A DNA stretch of 64,000 nucleotides from an uncultured Oscillospiraceae bacterium. GTDB lineage: Bacteria; Bacillota; Clostridia; Oscillospirales; Oscillospiraceae. How positions within the stretch are numbered: the first letter of the stretch is position 1; each line of letters opens with the position of its first letter. This document shows positions 1 to 7,636 of this stretch, in pieces. A program made the translations under genes and the position numbers. The notes below the pieces were generated by a model. That model was not told where the DNA came from, did no database searches, and was given only the letters and a program-made list of their open reading frames with translations. The stretch is from contig CAJFQQ010000001.1 in the NCBI GenBank assembly GCA_904419145.1, positions 1-64,000 of the forward strand. The letters run 5' to 3'.

Positions 1-20
1 GGCGGACCGGCAAGCGGAAC

Positions 21-1331
21 TCACCGCAAAATCTCCTCCCGCATGGGCTCCAAAATCTCCAGGCTTCTCTGACTCAGCACCGCGTTCTTGTTCCGCTTGC
101 CCTTGACCTTGTAGCCCAGGGGCGGGATGATACCGAAATTGATGTTCATGGGCTGAAAATTCCCCACGCTGCCGTTGCTGACATACAGCCCCAGGGCGCC
201 GATGGCCGTCTCCTGGGGGAAGTCGATCGGAGGCATGCCCCGCAGGCGCCGTGCGGTCTCAACTCCCACCAAAAAGCCGGAGGCCGTGGATTCCACATAC
301 CCCTCCACGCCGGTCATCTGCCCGGCAAAGGAGATGCGCGGCTCCTTCTTCAGCCGGTAATACCGGTCCAGGAGCCGAGGGGAATCCAGATAGGTGTTCC
401 GGTGCATCACCCCATAGCGGACATACTCCGCGTTTTTCAGGGCCGGGATCATGGAGAACACCCGCTTCTGCTCCCCGAACTTCAGATGGGTCTGGAACCC
501 TACCAGGTTGTAGATGGTGCCCGCGGCGTTGTCCTTGCGCAGCTGCACTACCGCATAGGGCTCCCGGCCGGTCCTGGGGTCCTTGAGGCCCCGGGGCTTC
601 AGCGGGCCGTACCGCAGGGTATCCTCCCCCCGGCGGGCCATGACCTCCACGGGCATGCAGCCCTCAAAGACGTTCTTGTCCTCAAAGCCGTGGACCTCCG
701 CCTCCTGGGCCTCACACAGCTCCCTCCAGAACGCCCGGTAGGTGTCCTCGTCCAGGGCGCAGTTGATGTAGTCCGCGGTGCCCTTGTCGTACCGGGAGGC
801 AAACCAGGCGCAGTCCATGTCGATGCTCTCAAAGGTCACCAGGGGGGCGGCGGCGTCAAAAAAGTTGAGGGTCGTCCCCTCCCCAAAGAGGGCCGCGAGC
901 TTCTCCGCCAGGGCGTCGCTGGTGAGGGGGCCGGTGGCAACGACCACCTCCCCTTCTGCGGGGAGCTCCGTCACCTCCCCCTCCACCACCTGGATGCCCG
1001 GATGGGCGCGGATGGCCTTTGTAATGTACTGGGAGAAGGCGTGGCGGTCCACCGCCAGGGCCCCGCCGGCCTCCACACGGGTGGCGTCCGCCGCCTCCAG
1101 GATCAGGCTCCCCAGGCGGCGCAGTTCCTCCTTCAAAAGGCCCACTGCGTTCTCCAGCCCGGCCCCCCGCAGGGAGTTGGAGCACACCAGCTCCGCAAAG
1201 TCTGAACTGGTGTGGGCGGGGGTCATCTTCTCCGGCTTCATCTCCCGGAGCGTCACCGGGATGCCCCGTCGGGCAAGCTGCCAGGCCGCCTCGCAGCCCG
1301 CCAGCCCCGCGCCGATGACGGTCACACTCAT
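21..1331 (-). CDS. trmFO: tRNA (uracil-5-)-methyltransferase, folate/FAD-dependent (TrmFO)
   Basis: Makes ribothymidine-54 in the tRNA T-loop, using methylenetetrahydrofolate as carbon donor and FADH2 as reductant; cytoplasmic. A GxGxxG dinucleotide-binding motif at the N-terminus (VIGAGLAGCEAAWQL) is followed by the family blocks HTSSDFAELVCSNSLRG and GQMTGVEGYVESTASG. The length of about 436 residues is normal. Three in-frame ATGs lie at 1340, 1337 and 1331. The GAGG of the ribosome site touches the first and stands 9 nt from the third, so 1331 is preferred. The gene follows the XRE regulator with overlapping start and stop, so the two are probably co-transcribed. Identification is secure; only the start is uncertain. 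Confidence 0.95.
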   Translation of the reverse strand: MSVTVIGAGLAGCEAAWQLARRGIPVTLREMKPEKMTPAHTSSDFAELVCSNSLRGAGLENAVGLLKEELRRLGSLILEAADATRVEAGGALAVDRHAFSQYITKAIRAHPGIQVVEGEVTELPAEGEVVVATGPLTSDALAEKLAALFGEGTTLNFFDAAAPLVTFESIDMDCAWFASRYDKGTADYINCALDEDTYRAFWRELCEAQEAEVHGFEDKNVFEGCMPVEVMARRGEDTLRYGPLKPRGLKDPRTGREPYAVVQLRKDNAAGTIYNLVGFQTHLKFGEQKRVFSMIPALKNAEYVRYGVMHRNTYLDSPRLLDRYYRLKKEPRISFAGQMTGVEGYVESTASGFLVGVETARRLRGMPPIDFPQETAIGALGLYVSNGSVGNFQPMNINFGIIPPLGYKVKGKRNKNAVLSQRSLEILEPMREEILR

Positions 1332-1336
1332 ATTCA

Positions 1337-1567
1337 TCATCCTCTATCTTTTTCGTATCCCGGCTCGTCGCTGCGGCCCAGTAGATAATCTGTCGATACC
1401 TGGAAGTAGTCCGCCAAAACCACTAAATTGGGTAGGCTTGGGTCATACTCGCCGCTCTCGTAAAACTGATAGGAGCGCAGGGATACCCCCAGTAATTCGG
1501 CTACTTCCTTTTGCCCGACTTTTTTCTGTTTGCGCAAATCCTTTAATCGCTGTCCTAAAACTTTCAT
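1337..1567 (-). CDS. Small XRE-family (Cro/CI-type) transcriptional regulator
   Basis: 76 residues, almost entirely one helix-turn-helix domain: LKDLRKQKKVGQKEVAELLGVSLRSYQFYESG covers the HTH, and the C-terminus (LADYFQVSTDYLLGRSD) is typical of XRE proteins. There is no sensor domain, so it probably acts as a simple repressor. A GAGGGCGAT ribosome site precedes the ATG. Its stop overlaps the first ATG of trmFO. A near-perfect 19-bp inverted repeat lies 12 bp upstream of its start, over the divergent promoter at 1577-1605, and is the obvious operator candidate. The target and any inducer are unknown; autoregulation plus control of the divergent small gene is inferred from position. Confidence 0.88.
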   Translation of the reverse strand: MKVLGQRLKDLRKQKKVGQKEVAELLGVSLRSYQFYESGEYDPSLPNLVVLADYFQVSTDYLLGRSDEPGYEKDRG

Positions 1568-1576
1568 ATCGCCCTC

Positions 1577-1605
1577 TTGACATGCAAGTTACCTTCATAT
1601 ATAAT
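1577..1605 (+). promoter_or_regulatory. Consensus sigma-A promoter for the 82-residue gene
   Basis: TTGACA at 1577-1582 and TATAAT at 1600-1605 with a 17-bp spacer: both hexamers match consensus fully. The predicted start is near 1612, giving a leader of about 30 nt that contains AGGAG before the ATG at 1642. The inverted repeat at 1580-1626 covers the -10 region and the start. Confidence 0.85.
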
Positions 1606-1626
1606 ACATGAAAGTAACTTGCATGT
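1580..1626. promoter_or_regulatory. Palindromic operator candidate between XRE regulator and divergent gene
   Basis: The arms ACATGCAAGTTACCTTCAT (1580-1598) and ATGAAAGTAACTTGCATGT (1608-1626) are reverse complements except for one base, separated by 9 bp that contain the -10 box. A bound dimer would block the rightward promoter. Position next to an XRE gene supports an operator; binding is inferred. Confidence 0.75.
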
Positions 1627-1641
1627 TTAGGAGTTGATTGT

Positions 1642-1890
1642 ATGTCACCACTGGAACAGGCCCTCTACGATTTCCTCATGGCAAACCGCTATGAGGTCCC
1701 CGACCCGGAGTACCCGGACTTCTGCCGCTGCGCTCAGGGCCGGGAGGAGAGCCTCCGCGCCGCCCTGACGCCAGCGCAGGCCGAGCTGCTGGACAGCTTC
1801 CTGCTGGAGGCGCGGCTGAAAACCGACGCTGAGCAGGAGGCCATGTTCCAGCACGCTCTCCATCTGGGGCTGGAGCTGGGCCGACTGTAA
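1642..1890 (+). CDS. Small helical protein of unknown function (DUF6809-like)
   Basis: 82 residues, acidic, predicted all-helical, with no signal peptide or membrane segment. The pattern of a middle block (LRAALTPAQAELLDSFLLEA) and a closing block (MFQHALHLGLELGRL) resembles small Clostridia proteins grouped as DUF6809; this is from memory and was not searched. The start is clear: AGGAG stands 8 nt before ATG 1642, about 30 nt after the predicted transcription start. It is divergent from the XRE regulator and shares the palindrome, suggesting a regulator-target pair. It ends 4 bp before the stop of convergent topA, with no terminator between them. Confidence 0.75.
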   Translation: MSPLEQALYDFLMANRYEVPDPEYPDFCRCAQGREESLRAALTPAQAELLDSFLLEARLKTDAEQEAMFQHALHLGLELGRL

Positions 1891-1894
1891 GGGG

Positions 1895-4276
1895 TCACGC
1901 CTCCGTTTTGACGGCGGCTTTTTTCGCGGCGGCCGGTTTTTTGGCGGCCGTGGTTTTCTTAGCTGTGGTCTTTTTAGCAGTCGTTTTCTTTTCCGCCGTC
2001 TTGGTGGTCTTGGATTCCCCGGTCTTTTTGGCGGCAGCCGCCGTCTTTTTGGCAGCGGGCTTGGCGCTCTCCGCCTCCTCCGCCGGCGCTGCTTCCGCAG
2101 CTGCGGCGGGATCTGCCCCCCCCACCGCTGCGGGCTCGGTAGCCTTCTTCCGGTAGCCGCCCCGCTGCTCCTCGGGGGTGAAGTTGGAGCACTCGGGGTT
2201 GATACAGAAGGGCTTCTTGAACCCCCGGCCGGACTTCTTGAACATGGTGTGACCGCAGACCGGGCAGTCGTCCTTCACCGGCACGTCCCAGGTCATAAAG
2301 TCGCAGTGCTTGCTCTCATCCTTGCTGGTGTTGTTCTCGCATCCGTAGTAGGCATAGCCCTTTTTGCTGGTCTTTTTCAGGATACGGCCTCCGCACTTGG
2401 GGCAGCGGCCGGGCATCTCCACCACCAGAGGCTTGGTGAAGGTGCACTCCGGGTACCCCGGGCAGGCCAGGAAGCGGCCGAACCGGCCGGACTTAATCAC
2501 CATCTTCCGGCCGCACACGTCGCAGACCTCGTCGCTCTCCTCGTCGGGCACTTTCAGGCGCTGGCCCTCCAGGTCGTGCTCCGCCTTCTCCAGGTTGTCG
2601 TGGAAGGGACCGTAGAACTGCCGGAGCAGCTCCTTCCAAGCGATGTGCCCGTCCTCCACCTCGTCCAGCTCCTTCTCCATGTTGGCGGTGAAGCTGGTGT
2701 CCACAATGTCCTTGAACTTGTCGCACATGAGGCCGTTGACCACCTCCCCCAATGGGGTGGTGCGGAGATACTTGCCGTCCTTCACCACATACTCCCGGTC
2801 CAGAATGGTGGACACGGTGGGGGCGTAGGTGGAGGGGCGGCCGATGCCGTTCTCCTCCAATGCCCGGATGAGGGTGGCATCGGTGTACCGGGCGGGGGGC
2901 TGGGTGAAGTGCTGATCCTTCTCAAAGCCCCGGCAGTGAAGGCCCTGTCCCTCGCTGAGGGGCGGCAGGGCGTGGGGCTTCTCCTCCTTCTCCTCGTCCT
3001 TGCCCTCCTCGTACACGGCGGTGTAGCCGGAGAACTTCAGGTTGCTGCTGGTGGCGCGGAACTCGTGATCCCCCGCCGCCACAGCCACGGAGATGCTGTC
3101 ATAGACGGCGTTGGCCATCTGGCAGGCCAAAAAGCGGCTCCAGATCAGCCGGTAGAGCCGGTACTGCTCGCTGGTGAGGTCTCCCTTGATCTGCTCCGGG
3201 GTCAGCAGGACGTTGCTGGGCCGGATGGCCTCGTGGGCGTCCTGGGCGCCGGCCTTTGTCTTAAAGTGCCGGGCCTGGGCGGGGCAGTAGGCGTCTCCGT
3301 AGCGGCCCTGGATAAACTCCCGGGCGGCGGCGATGGCCTCCTCGCTGATGCGCAGGCTGTCGGTACGCATATAGGTGATAAGGCCCACGGTGCCCTCGCC
3401 GGTGATGTCCACACCCTCATAGAGCTGCTGGGCAATGGCCATGGTGCGCCTGGGGGTCATATTCAGCTTTCGGCTGGCCTCCTGCTGGAGGGTGGATGTG
3501 GTAAAGGGGGGCGAAGGGCTGCGCTGCTTATCCTGCCGCTTGACGGTTTTCACCGTGAAGGGGAGGCTGCTCACCGCCTCCACCAGCTCCTCCACCTCCT
3601 GCTGGGAGGTGAGGTCCCGCTTTTTCCCGTTCTCCCCGTGGTAGCGGGCCAGGAAGGCGGTCTTTTCCGTGCCGTCGGTGTCCAGGTTCACGTCCACCGA
3701 CCAGTACTCCTGGGGCACGAAGTCCCGGATCTCCTTCTCCCGGTCGCAGACCATCCGCACAGCCACGGACTGGACCCGGCCGGCGCTGAGGCCCCGGCGG
3801 ATCTTCTTCCACAGCAGTGGGCTCAGCTGATAGCCCACGATCCGGTCCAGGATGCGCCGGGCCTGCTGGGCGTCCACCAGGTTCTGGTCAATCTCCCGGG
3901 GAGCCTGGATGGACTCCCCCACCACCTTTTTGGTGATCTCGTTGAAGGTCACCCGCTTGGCCTTCTCGTCCCCCAGGTTCAGGAGCTCCTTCAAATGCCA
4001 GCTGATAGCCTCCCCCTCACGGTCCGGGTCGGTGGCGAGATAGACATATTCGCTGCTTTTGGCGGACTTCTTCAGGTCGTTGATGATGTCCTCTTTGCCC
4101 TTGATGGGCTTGTAATTCGGCTCAAAATCGTGGTCGATATCCACGCCAAGGGTGCTCTTGGGCAGGTCCCGCAGGTGACCCATGCAGGCCTTGACCTCGT
4201 AGTCCTTTCCCAGATACTTGCCGATGGTTTTCGCCTTGGCCGGCGACTCCACGATAACCAAGCTCTTTTTTGCCAT
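1895..4276 (-). CDS. topA: DNA topoisomerase I (type IA)
   Basis: Relaxes negative supercoils by cutting and rejoining one strand. 793 residues. The Toprim domain is at the N-terminus (LVIVESPAKAKTI near 5-18; DPDREGEAISW near 83-93). The active-site tyrosine is Y302 in GLITYMRTDS. Three C-terminal zinc fingers start near residue 588 (CDVCG...CPGYPEC; CPKCG...C; CPVCG...CINPEC). A tail of about 60 residues made almost only of Lys, Ala and Thr follows, resembling the basic tails of actinobacterial TopA. A GC-rich hairpin at 4291-4312 sits just before the GGGAGG ribosome site. It lies downstream of dprA on the same strand with a 62-bp gap. Confidence 0.97.
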   Translation of the reverse strand: MAKKSLVIVESPAKAKTIGKYLGKDYEVKACMGHLRDLPKSTLGVDIDHDFEPNYKPIKGKEDIINDLKKSAKSSEYVYLATDPDREGEAISWHLKELLNLGDEKAKRVTFNEITKKVVGESIQAPREIDQNLVDAQQARRILDRIVGYQLSPLLWKKIRRGLSAGRVQSVAVRMVCDREKEIRDFVPQEYWSVDVNLDTDGTEKTAFLARYHGENGKKRDLTSQQEVEELVEAVSSLPFTVKTVKRQDKQRSPSPPFTTSTLQQEASRKLNMTPRRTMAIAQQLYEGVDITGEGTVGLITYMRTDSLRISEEAIAAAREFIQGRYGDAYCPAQARHFKTKAGAQDAHEAIRPSNVLLTPEQIKGDLTSEQYRLYRLIWSRFLACQMANAVYDSISVAVAAGDHEFRATSSNLKFSGYTAVYEEGKDEEKEEKPHALPPLSEGQGLHCRGFEKDQHFTQPPARYTDATLIRALEENGIGRPSTYAPTVSTILDREYVVKDGKYLRTTPLGEVVNGLMCDKFKDIVDTSFTANMEKELDEVEDGHIAWKELLRQFYGPFHDNLEKAEHDLEGQRLKVPDEESDEVCDVCGRKMVIKSGRFGRFLACPGYPECTFTKPLVVEMPGRCPKCGGRILKKTSKKGYAYYGCENNTSKDESKHCDFMTWDVPVKDDCPVCGHTMFKKSGRGFKKPFCINPECSNFTPEEQRGGYRKKATEPAAVGGADPAAAAEAAPAEEAESAKPAAKKTAAAAKKTGESKTTKTAEKKTTAKKTTAKKTTAAKKPAAAKKAAVKTEA

Positions 4277-4338
4277 TGAATCCTCCCAGCGGCAGCAGAG
4301 GCTGCCGCCTTTTTTGATACGATGATATTTGCGAAAAT

Positions 4339-5550
4339 TTATTGCAGAGTGACCGCCAGGGTGAAGCGTTTTCCGCTCTCCTGGCGCACCCGGTCTTCCA
4401 CTTCCAGTAGGGTCAGGGCCGACAGCACCCGCCGGGCGGGGATCTGTGTGGCCTCGATGATATCATCCACCTGCAGGGTTCCGCCCTCCAGGCAGCGGAG
4501 GATCCGGATCTGATCGTCTGTCAGGCCGTGGTCCTCCTTCAGGTCCAGCAGCGGCAGCGCCGGCGGTGCCTCTTCCACTGGTTCTTCCCTGCGGCGTCTG
4601 GCCGAGGTCTCCTCTCTGTGCCGGTTGCCTATGGGCTCCGGCGCTGTCACGGCTCTCAGCCGTAGTTTATGGGGATACTGCGATGCGTATTCCGCCAGGA
4701 TGTTTTCCGCGCTGATGGCGGGGATGGCCCCCTCCAGGAGCAGCTGGTTGGTGCCCTCGCTGTTGTGGGCGTCAATAGGGCCGGGGACGGCAAACACGTC
4801 CCGCCCCTGCTCCAGGGCGGTGTGGGCGGTAATCAGTGCGCCGCTGCGGCGGGGCGCCTCCACCACCACGGTGCCCAGGCACAGGCCGCTGATGATGCGG
4901 TTTCGTACGGGGAAGTGCTCCCCCTTGTGCTCCGTCCCCGGCGGGTACTCCGACAAAATCACGCCGGCGGCGGCAATGTCCCGATAGAGATAGCGGTTCT
5001 CCCAAGGATATTGGATATCGTGGCCGCCGCCAATCACCGCAGCAGTCAATCCGCCGGCCCGCAGGGCCCCCTGATGGCACATAGCATCCAGGCCCTTTGC
5101 CAGGCCCGATACGATCAGGGCACCCTGGCTGGCCAGCTCAAAGCTCAGCTTCTCCGCCGTCTGTTGTCCATAGGGCGTACCATTCCGGGTGCCCACCATG
5201 GCAATGGCCACCTCGTCATCAAATACCGGCATGCGCCCCTGGACGTACAGGAGCATCGGCGGATCGAAGATGCTCCGCAGCCGGTCCGGATACTCCGTGT
5301 CCTCCCGGGTGATGATCCGCACCCCCAGCCGCTGGCAGTCTCCCAGGATCTTGTCCGCATCCTTCAGAGACTTGTCCTCCAGATCATTCAGCTGCCGGGG
5401 CGTGATGCCCTCCACCAGGGCCCGCTCCTCCCGGTCGGCGAAATAGATGGCCTCCGGGTCGTTCTGGAAATGTTCCAGCAGCGCCGTCCGCATGGGGCCG
5501 TTGAGGCTGGGGAGCCGAGACAGCCAGAGCCAATACTTGATGTTCGCCAT
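4339..5550 (-). CDS. dprA: DNA-processing protein DprA/Smf
   Basis: Binds incoming single-stranded DNA and loads RecA during transformation or recombination. 403 residues: an N-terminal SAM-like region (about 1-70), a Rossmann-fold DprA core (about 90-290) with MVGTRNGTPYGQQTAEKL, SGLAKGLDAMCHQGAL, FPVRNRIISGL and GRDVFAVPGPI, and a C-terminal winged helix (about 330-400, LTDDQIRILRCLEGG...). GAAGGAGG precedes ATG 5550. It lies between the rRNA methylase gene and topA on the same strand, a common Clostridia order. No competence pilus genes are in the window, so uptake ability cannot be judged. Confidence 0.95.
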   Translation of the reverse strand: MANIKYWLWLSRLPSLNGPMRTALLEHFQNDPEAIYFADREERALVEGITPRQLNDLEDKSLKDADKILGDCQRLGVRIITREDTEYPDRLRSIFDPPMLLYVQGRMPVFDDEVAIAMVGTRNGTPYGQQTAEKLSFELASQGALIVSGLAKGLDAMCHQGALRAGGLTAAVIGGGHDIQYPWENRYLYRDIAAAGVILSEYPPGTEHKGEHFPVRNRIISGLCLGTVVVEAPRRSGALITAHTALEQGRDVFAVPGPIDAHNSEGTNQLLLEGAIPAISAENILAEYASQYPHKLRLRAVTAPEPIGNRHREETSARRRREEPVEEAPPALPLLDLKEDHGLTDDQIRILRCLEGGTLQVDDIIEATQIPARRVLSALTLLEVEDRVRQESGKRFTLAVTLQ

Positions 5551-5572
5551 GGGGCACCTCCTTCTTTCTCTC

Positions 5573-6328
5573 TCAGCGCCAGCCCTCCCACAGCAAGACA
5601 GCGGCGGCAGCGGCGGCGTTCAGGGACTCACAGCGGGGGTTCATGGGGATTTTCACCGTCGCAGTGCAGGCATCCAGGGCGGCCTGGGAGAGGCCCCGGC
5701 CCTCGCTGCCCACCAGCGCGGCGGAGCGCTTCCAGTCCACTTGCCGCACGTCCAGCGTGTCCTCCCGGAGGGCGGCGCCGTAGAGCGGCAGGTCCGCTCT
5801 CTGCAACAGCCCCGTCAGCTCCTCCAGGGTACAGCGCCACGCCGGGCAGCGGAACACCGCTCCCATGGACGCCCGGACGGTCTTGGGATTATAGAGGTCG
5901 GCGCACCCCTCCAGCAGGAACAGCCCGTCTACCCCAAAGGCGTCGGCTGTGCGGAGGATGGTGCCCACATTGCCCGGATCCTGAACCCCCTCCAGGGCCA
6001 GGTAGCGGCTTCCGGTCAGGCGCTCCGGCGGCCCCAGGTCCGGCTGTTTTGCCACAAACAGCGCGCCCTGGGGGGCCTCCATGGGGCTGATGGCGGCCAT
6101 CAGTCCCTCCGGCACCTCCACCAGACGCACTCCCTCCGGCAGGGACGGCAGGGATGTGCCCTCTGTATAAACCACTGCGGTGAGAGAGGCCCCCCAATGG
6201 GCGGCCTCCTCCAGCAGCTTCACGCCGTCCCCCAAATATTCTCCCGTTTCCCTGCGGTAAGATCGGGAGGAACCCAGTTTTCGGATGTGGGACATCAAAG
6301 GGTTCTGACGGCTGGTGATGCGCTCCAT
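5573..6328 (-). CDS. TrmH/SpoU-family 23S rRNA ribose methyltransferase
   Basis: SAM-dependent 2'-O-methylation of RNA through a trefoil-knot SPOUT fold. 251 residues: an N-terminal substrate-binding domain (ITSRQNPLMSHIRKL...GEYLGDGVKLLEEA) and a C-terminal SpoU domain with the three family motifs: DPGNVGTILRTADAFG, LVGSEGRGLS and NPRCESLNAAAAAAVLLWE. The catalytic Arg of motif 1 is present. The exact target base cannot be told; the N-terminus resembles RlmB-like and TsnR-like methylases. GAGAAGGAGG precedes ATG 6328. It is the first gene after the promoter at 6592-6620 and is probably co-transcribed with dprA and topA. Confidence 0.9.
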   Translation of the reverse strand: MERITSRQNPLMSHIRKLGSSRSYRRETGEYLGDGVKLLEEAAHWGASLTAVVYTEGTSLPSLPEGVRLVEVPEGLMAAISPMEAPQGALFVAKQPDLGPPERLTGSRYLALEGVQDPGNVGTILRTADAFGVDGLFLLEGCADLYNPKTVRASMGAVFRCPAWRCTLEELTGLLQRADLPLYGAALREDTLDVRQVDWKRSAALVGSEGRGLSQAALDACTATVKIPMNPRCESLNAAAAAAVLLWEGWR

Positions 6329-6591
6329 GACAGCCTCCTTCTCCCGAATATCTTTACCATACGCGCTGTATCTTCATCCTGTTTCAGCACAGTCTTTCTA
6401 TTTTGATCTCATAAAATATCTTCCTGCACTCCCCTATTCGGAGCTAAAAATGCATCAATCCGGTACCCCTCACAAACCCGGCACAAAGGGCAATCCCTCT
6501 ATTTTCAACAGCATTGCAGTAAAATGATGCTGCTTTGGGGGAATCCTGCATGGATTTTACCCACTATTTCCAGGCAGATCTATGCAGAGTA

Positions 6592-6620
6592 AGTATAGCA
6601 TAAGCCTCAAAGATGTTCAA
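6592..6620 (-). promoter_or_regulatory. Sigma-A promoter for the rRNA methylase-dprA-topA run
   Basis: Read on the minus strand: TTGAAC (6620-6615), 17-bp spacer, TATACT (6597-6592). The predicted start near 6585 leaves a leader of about 257 nt before ATG 6328. I found no T-box or known riboswitch motif in that leader. Confidence 0.7.
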
Positions 6621-6975
6621 GTCAACGGTTTTTTTCGCGGTCAAGCGCAATTTCATACCTTATATATAAAAAAGGGGATTGCCGTATAGGCTCGCCAATT
6701 GCAAATTCAACAGATTGCGTGCTAACCGCCCAGTCGGTTCTTCCGGAAATTCTCTCCCTTTCTGCAGCGCTTGAAACTGTCGGAAAATGCCGCGCTACGG
6801 AATCTTCAAACTAGTCCGCGCATATATGGATCTCATCTGCAAGCATGGAAAAACCTATCGTTAATAGTTTGTCCAGGTAAAATAATTAGATAGAGCCAAG
6901 ATCCTATGACCTTGGCTCTATCTATCCTGTTGCCGCAAATACATTCCTGACAATATGCAGGGTTTATATTTGCGC
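6621..6975. other. Gene-free AT-richer stretch with one strong hairpin
   Basis: No ORF with a ribosome site or recognisable product. By eye it is clearly less GC-rich than its neighbours. The only clear structure is the inverted repeat at 6888-6923. It may be decayed sequence; nothing identifies its source. Confidence 0.5.
6888..6923 (-). terminator. 13-bp hairpin, possible leftward terminator
   Basis: AGATAGAGCCAAG (6888-6900) pairs perfectly with CTTGGCTCTATCT (6911-6923) around a 10-nt loop. On the minus strand it is followed by TAATTATTTT, a weak U-rich tract; on the plus strand there is none. It lies 61 bp beyond the repeat core at 6985-7007 in the leftward direction. Confidence 0.5.
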
Positions 6976-6984
6976 ATTATGGAT

Positions 6985-7007
6985 GGGCCGGTTAAAATCA
7001 ATATTTT
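6985..7007. repeat. Dispersed repeat core, copy A (downstream of tmRNA)
   Basis: Contains GGTTAAAATCAATATTTT. It matches 21 of 23 bases at 18205-18227, which lies downstream of tRNA-Arg. The flanking 7010-7170 is GC-rich with small hairpins, such as GTTTTGCC/GGCAAAAC around 7080. Copy number elsewhere is unknown. Confidence 0.6.
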
Positions 7008-7175
7008 GAACTCTCGAAAAGGTATAGGAGAACCACACAACCGGCCTTCTGTCCGGCGGCGCCAATGCGCCGTACGAGCGTTTTGCCGCAGGCAAAACCT
7101 CGGCGCAGGCGGAATTCACTTCCGCCGAGCATTTGAATCACTGAAGGTGAAGCGGGGCAGCGGCCCGCGAAACCC

Positions 7176-7215
7176 AAAAAGAAAGACATGACCTGTTGGT
7201 CATGTCTTTCTTTTT
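7176..7215 (-). terminator. tmRNA terminator
   Basis: Perfect 18-bp stem, 7176-7193 with 7198-7215, and a 4-nt loop. On the minus strand the stem ends in CTTTTT, giving the U-tract. It begins at the encoded 3' CCA end of the tmRNA. Confidence 0.85.
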
Positions 7216-7579
7216 GGTGGAGGTGAGGGGAGTCGAACCCCTGTCCGAAAACAATTCCACGGGACCTTCTCCGGGCGCAGACGGTTATCTTGGGCGGCGT
7301 TACCGCCCTGTTCCCCTCCCGCTAGGCAAGCCGTCACGCCTGCGCGGTCAGGTGAGAGTCATGATGCGTGGGCGGGTCAACTCTTTCCCGCCTCACGGAC
7401 GCCACATCAACGACGCCTTCCCCGGTCTGTGGCCCTCCCGGTTCAGACGGCCGCCTACTTAGGCAGCAACAGCAACAGTGTTGTTGTTCTTTAATTTATA
7501 AGTTGCCCATTTTATGGATGCTGGGCGCATCCGCCCGCTTATCCCGCTTCCTCATCCCCGTCGAAACCAGTACACCCCC
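7215..7579 (-). ncRNA. ssrA: Transfer-messenger RNA (tmRNA)
   Basis: Rescues stalled ribosomes with SmpB. On the minus strand the 5' end is GGGGGUGU followed by CUGGUUUCGACGGGGAUG, the invariant tmRNA start. The 3' end carries a T-arm (GGGGUUCGACUCCCC) and an acceptor strand CACCUCC with encoded ACCA, which pairs with the 5' GGGGGUG. About 365 nt, normal size. The tag frame ends at TAA (7461-7459), which sits in the loop of a GCCUA/UAGGC stem. If the resume codon is GCA at 7506, the tag is ATYKLKNNNTVAVAA. The resume codon is inferred; the NNNTVAVAA end is read directly. Confidence 0.95.
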
Positions 7580-7636
7580 ATGTATCGGCGGACTGCTCCA
7601 TCGGGACAGCCCGCCGCGGGAAAACAAGGAACTCGC

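Noticed and set aside
4291..4312. Rightward terminator between dprA and topA
   Set aside because: The hairpin has a T-run only on the plus strand, where no gene precedes it; it lies in the topA leader and may merely be a leader hairpin.
6329..6585. T-box or riboswitch in the leader of the rRNA methylase run
   Set aside because: A GTACCGG segment is present, but no T-box bulge consensus, specifier layout or terminator/antiterminator pair; no known riboswitch core was found.
6621..6975. Insertion-sequence remnant
   Set aside because: The stretch is AT-richer and gene-free, but I see no transposase fragment, paired terminal repeats or target duplication.
6998..7189. A 63-codon minus-strand frame beside the tmRNA
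   Set aside because: It begins inside the tmRNA terminator hairpin, has no ribosome site and reads through the repeat region; better explained as non-coding.
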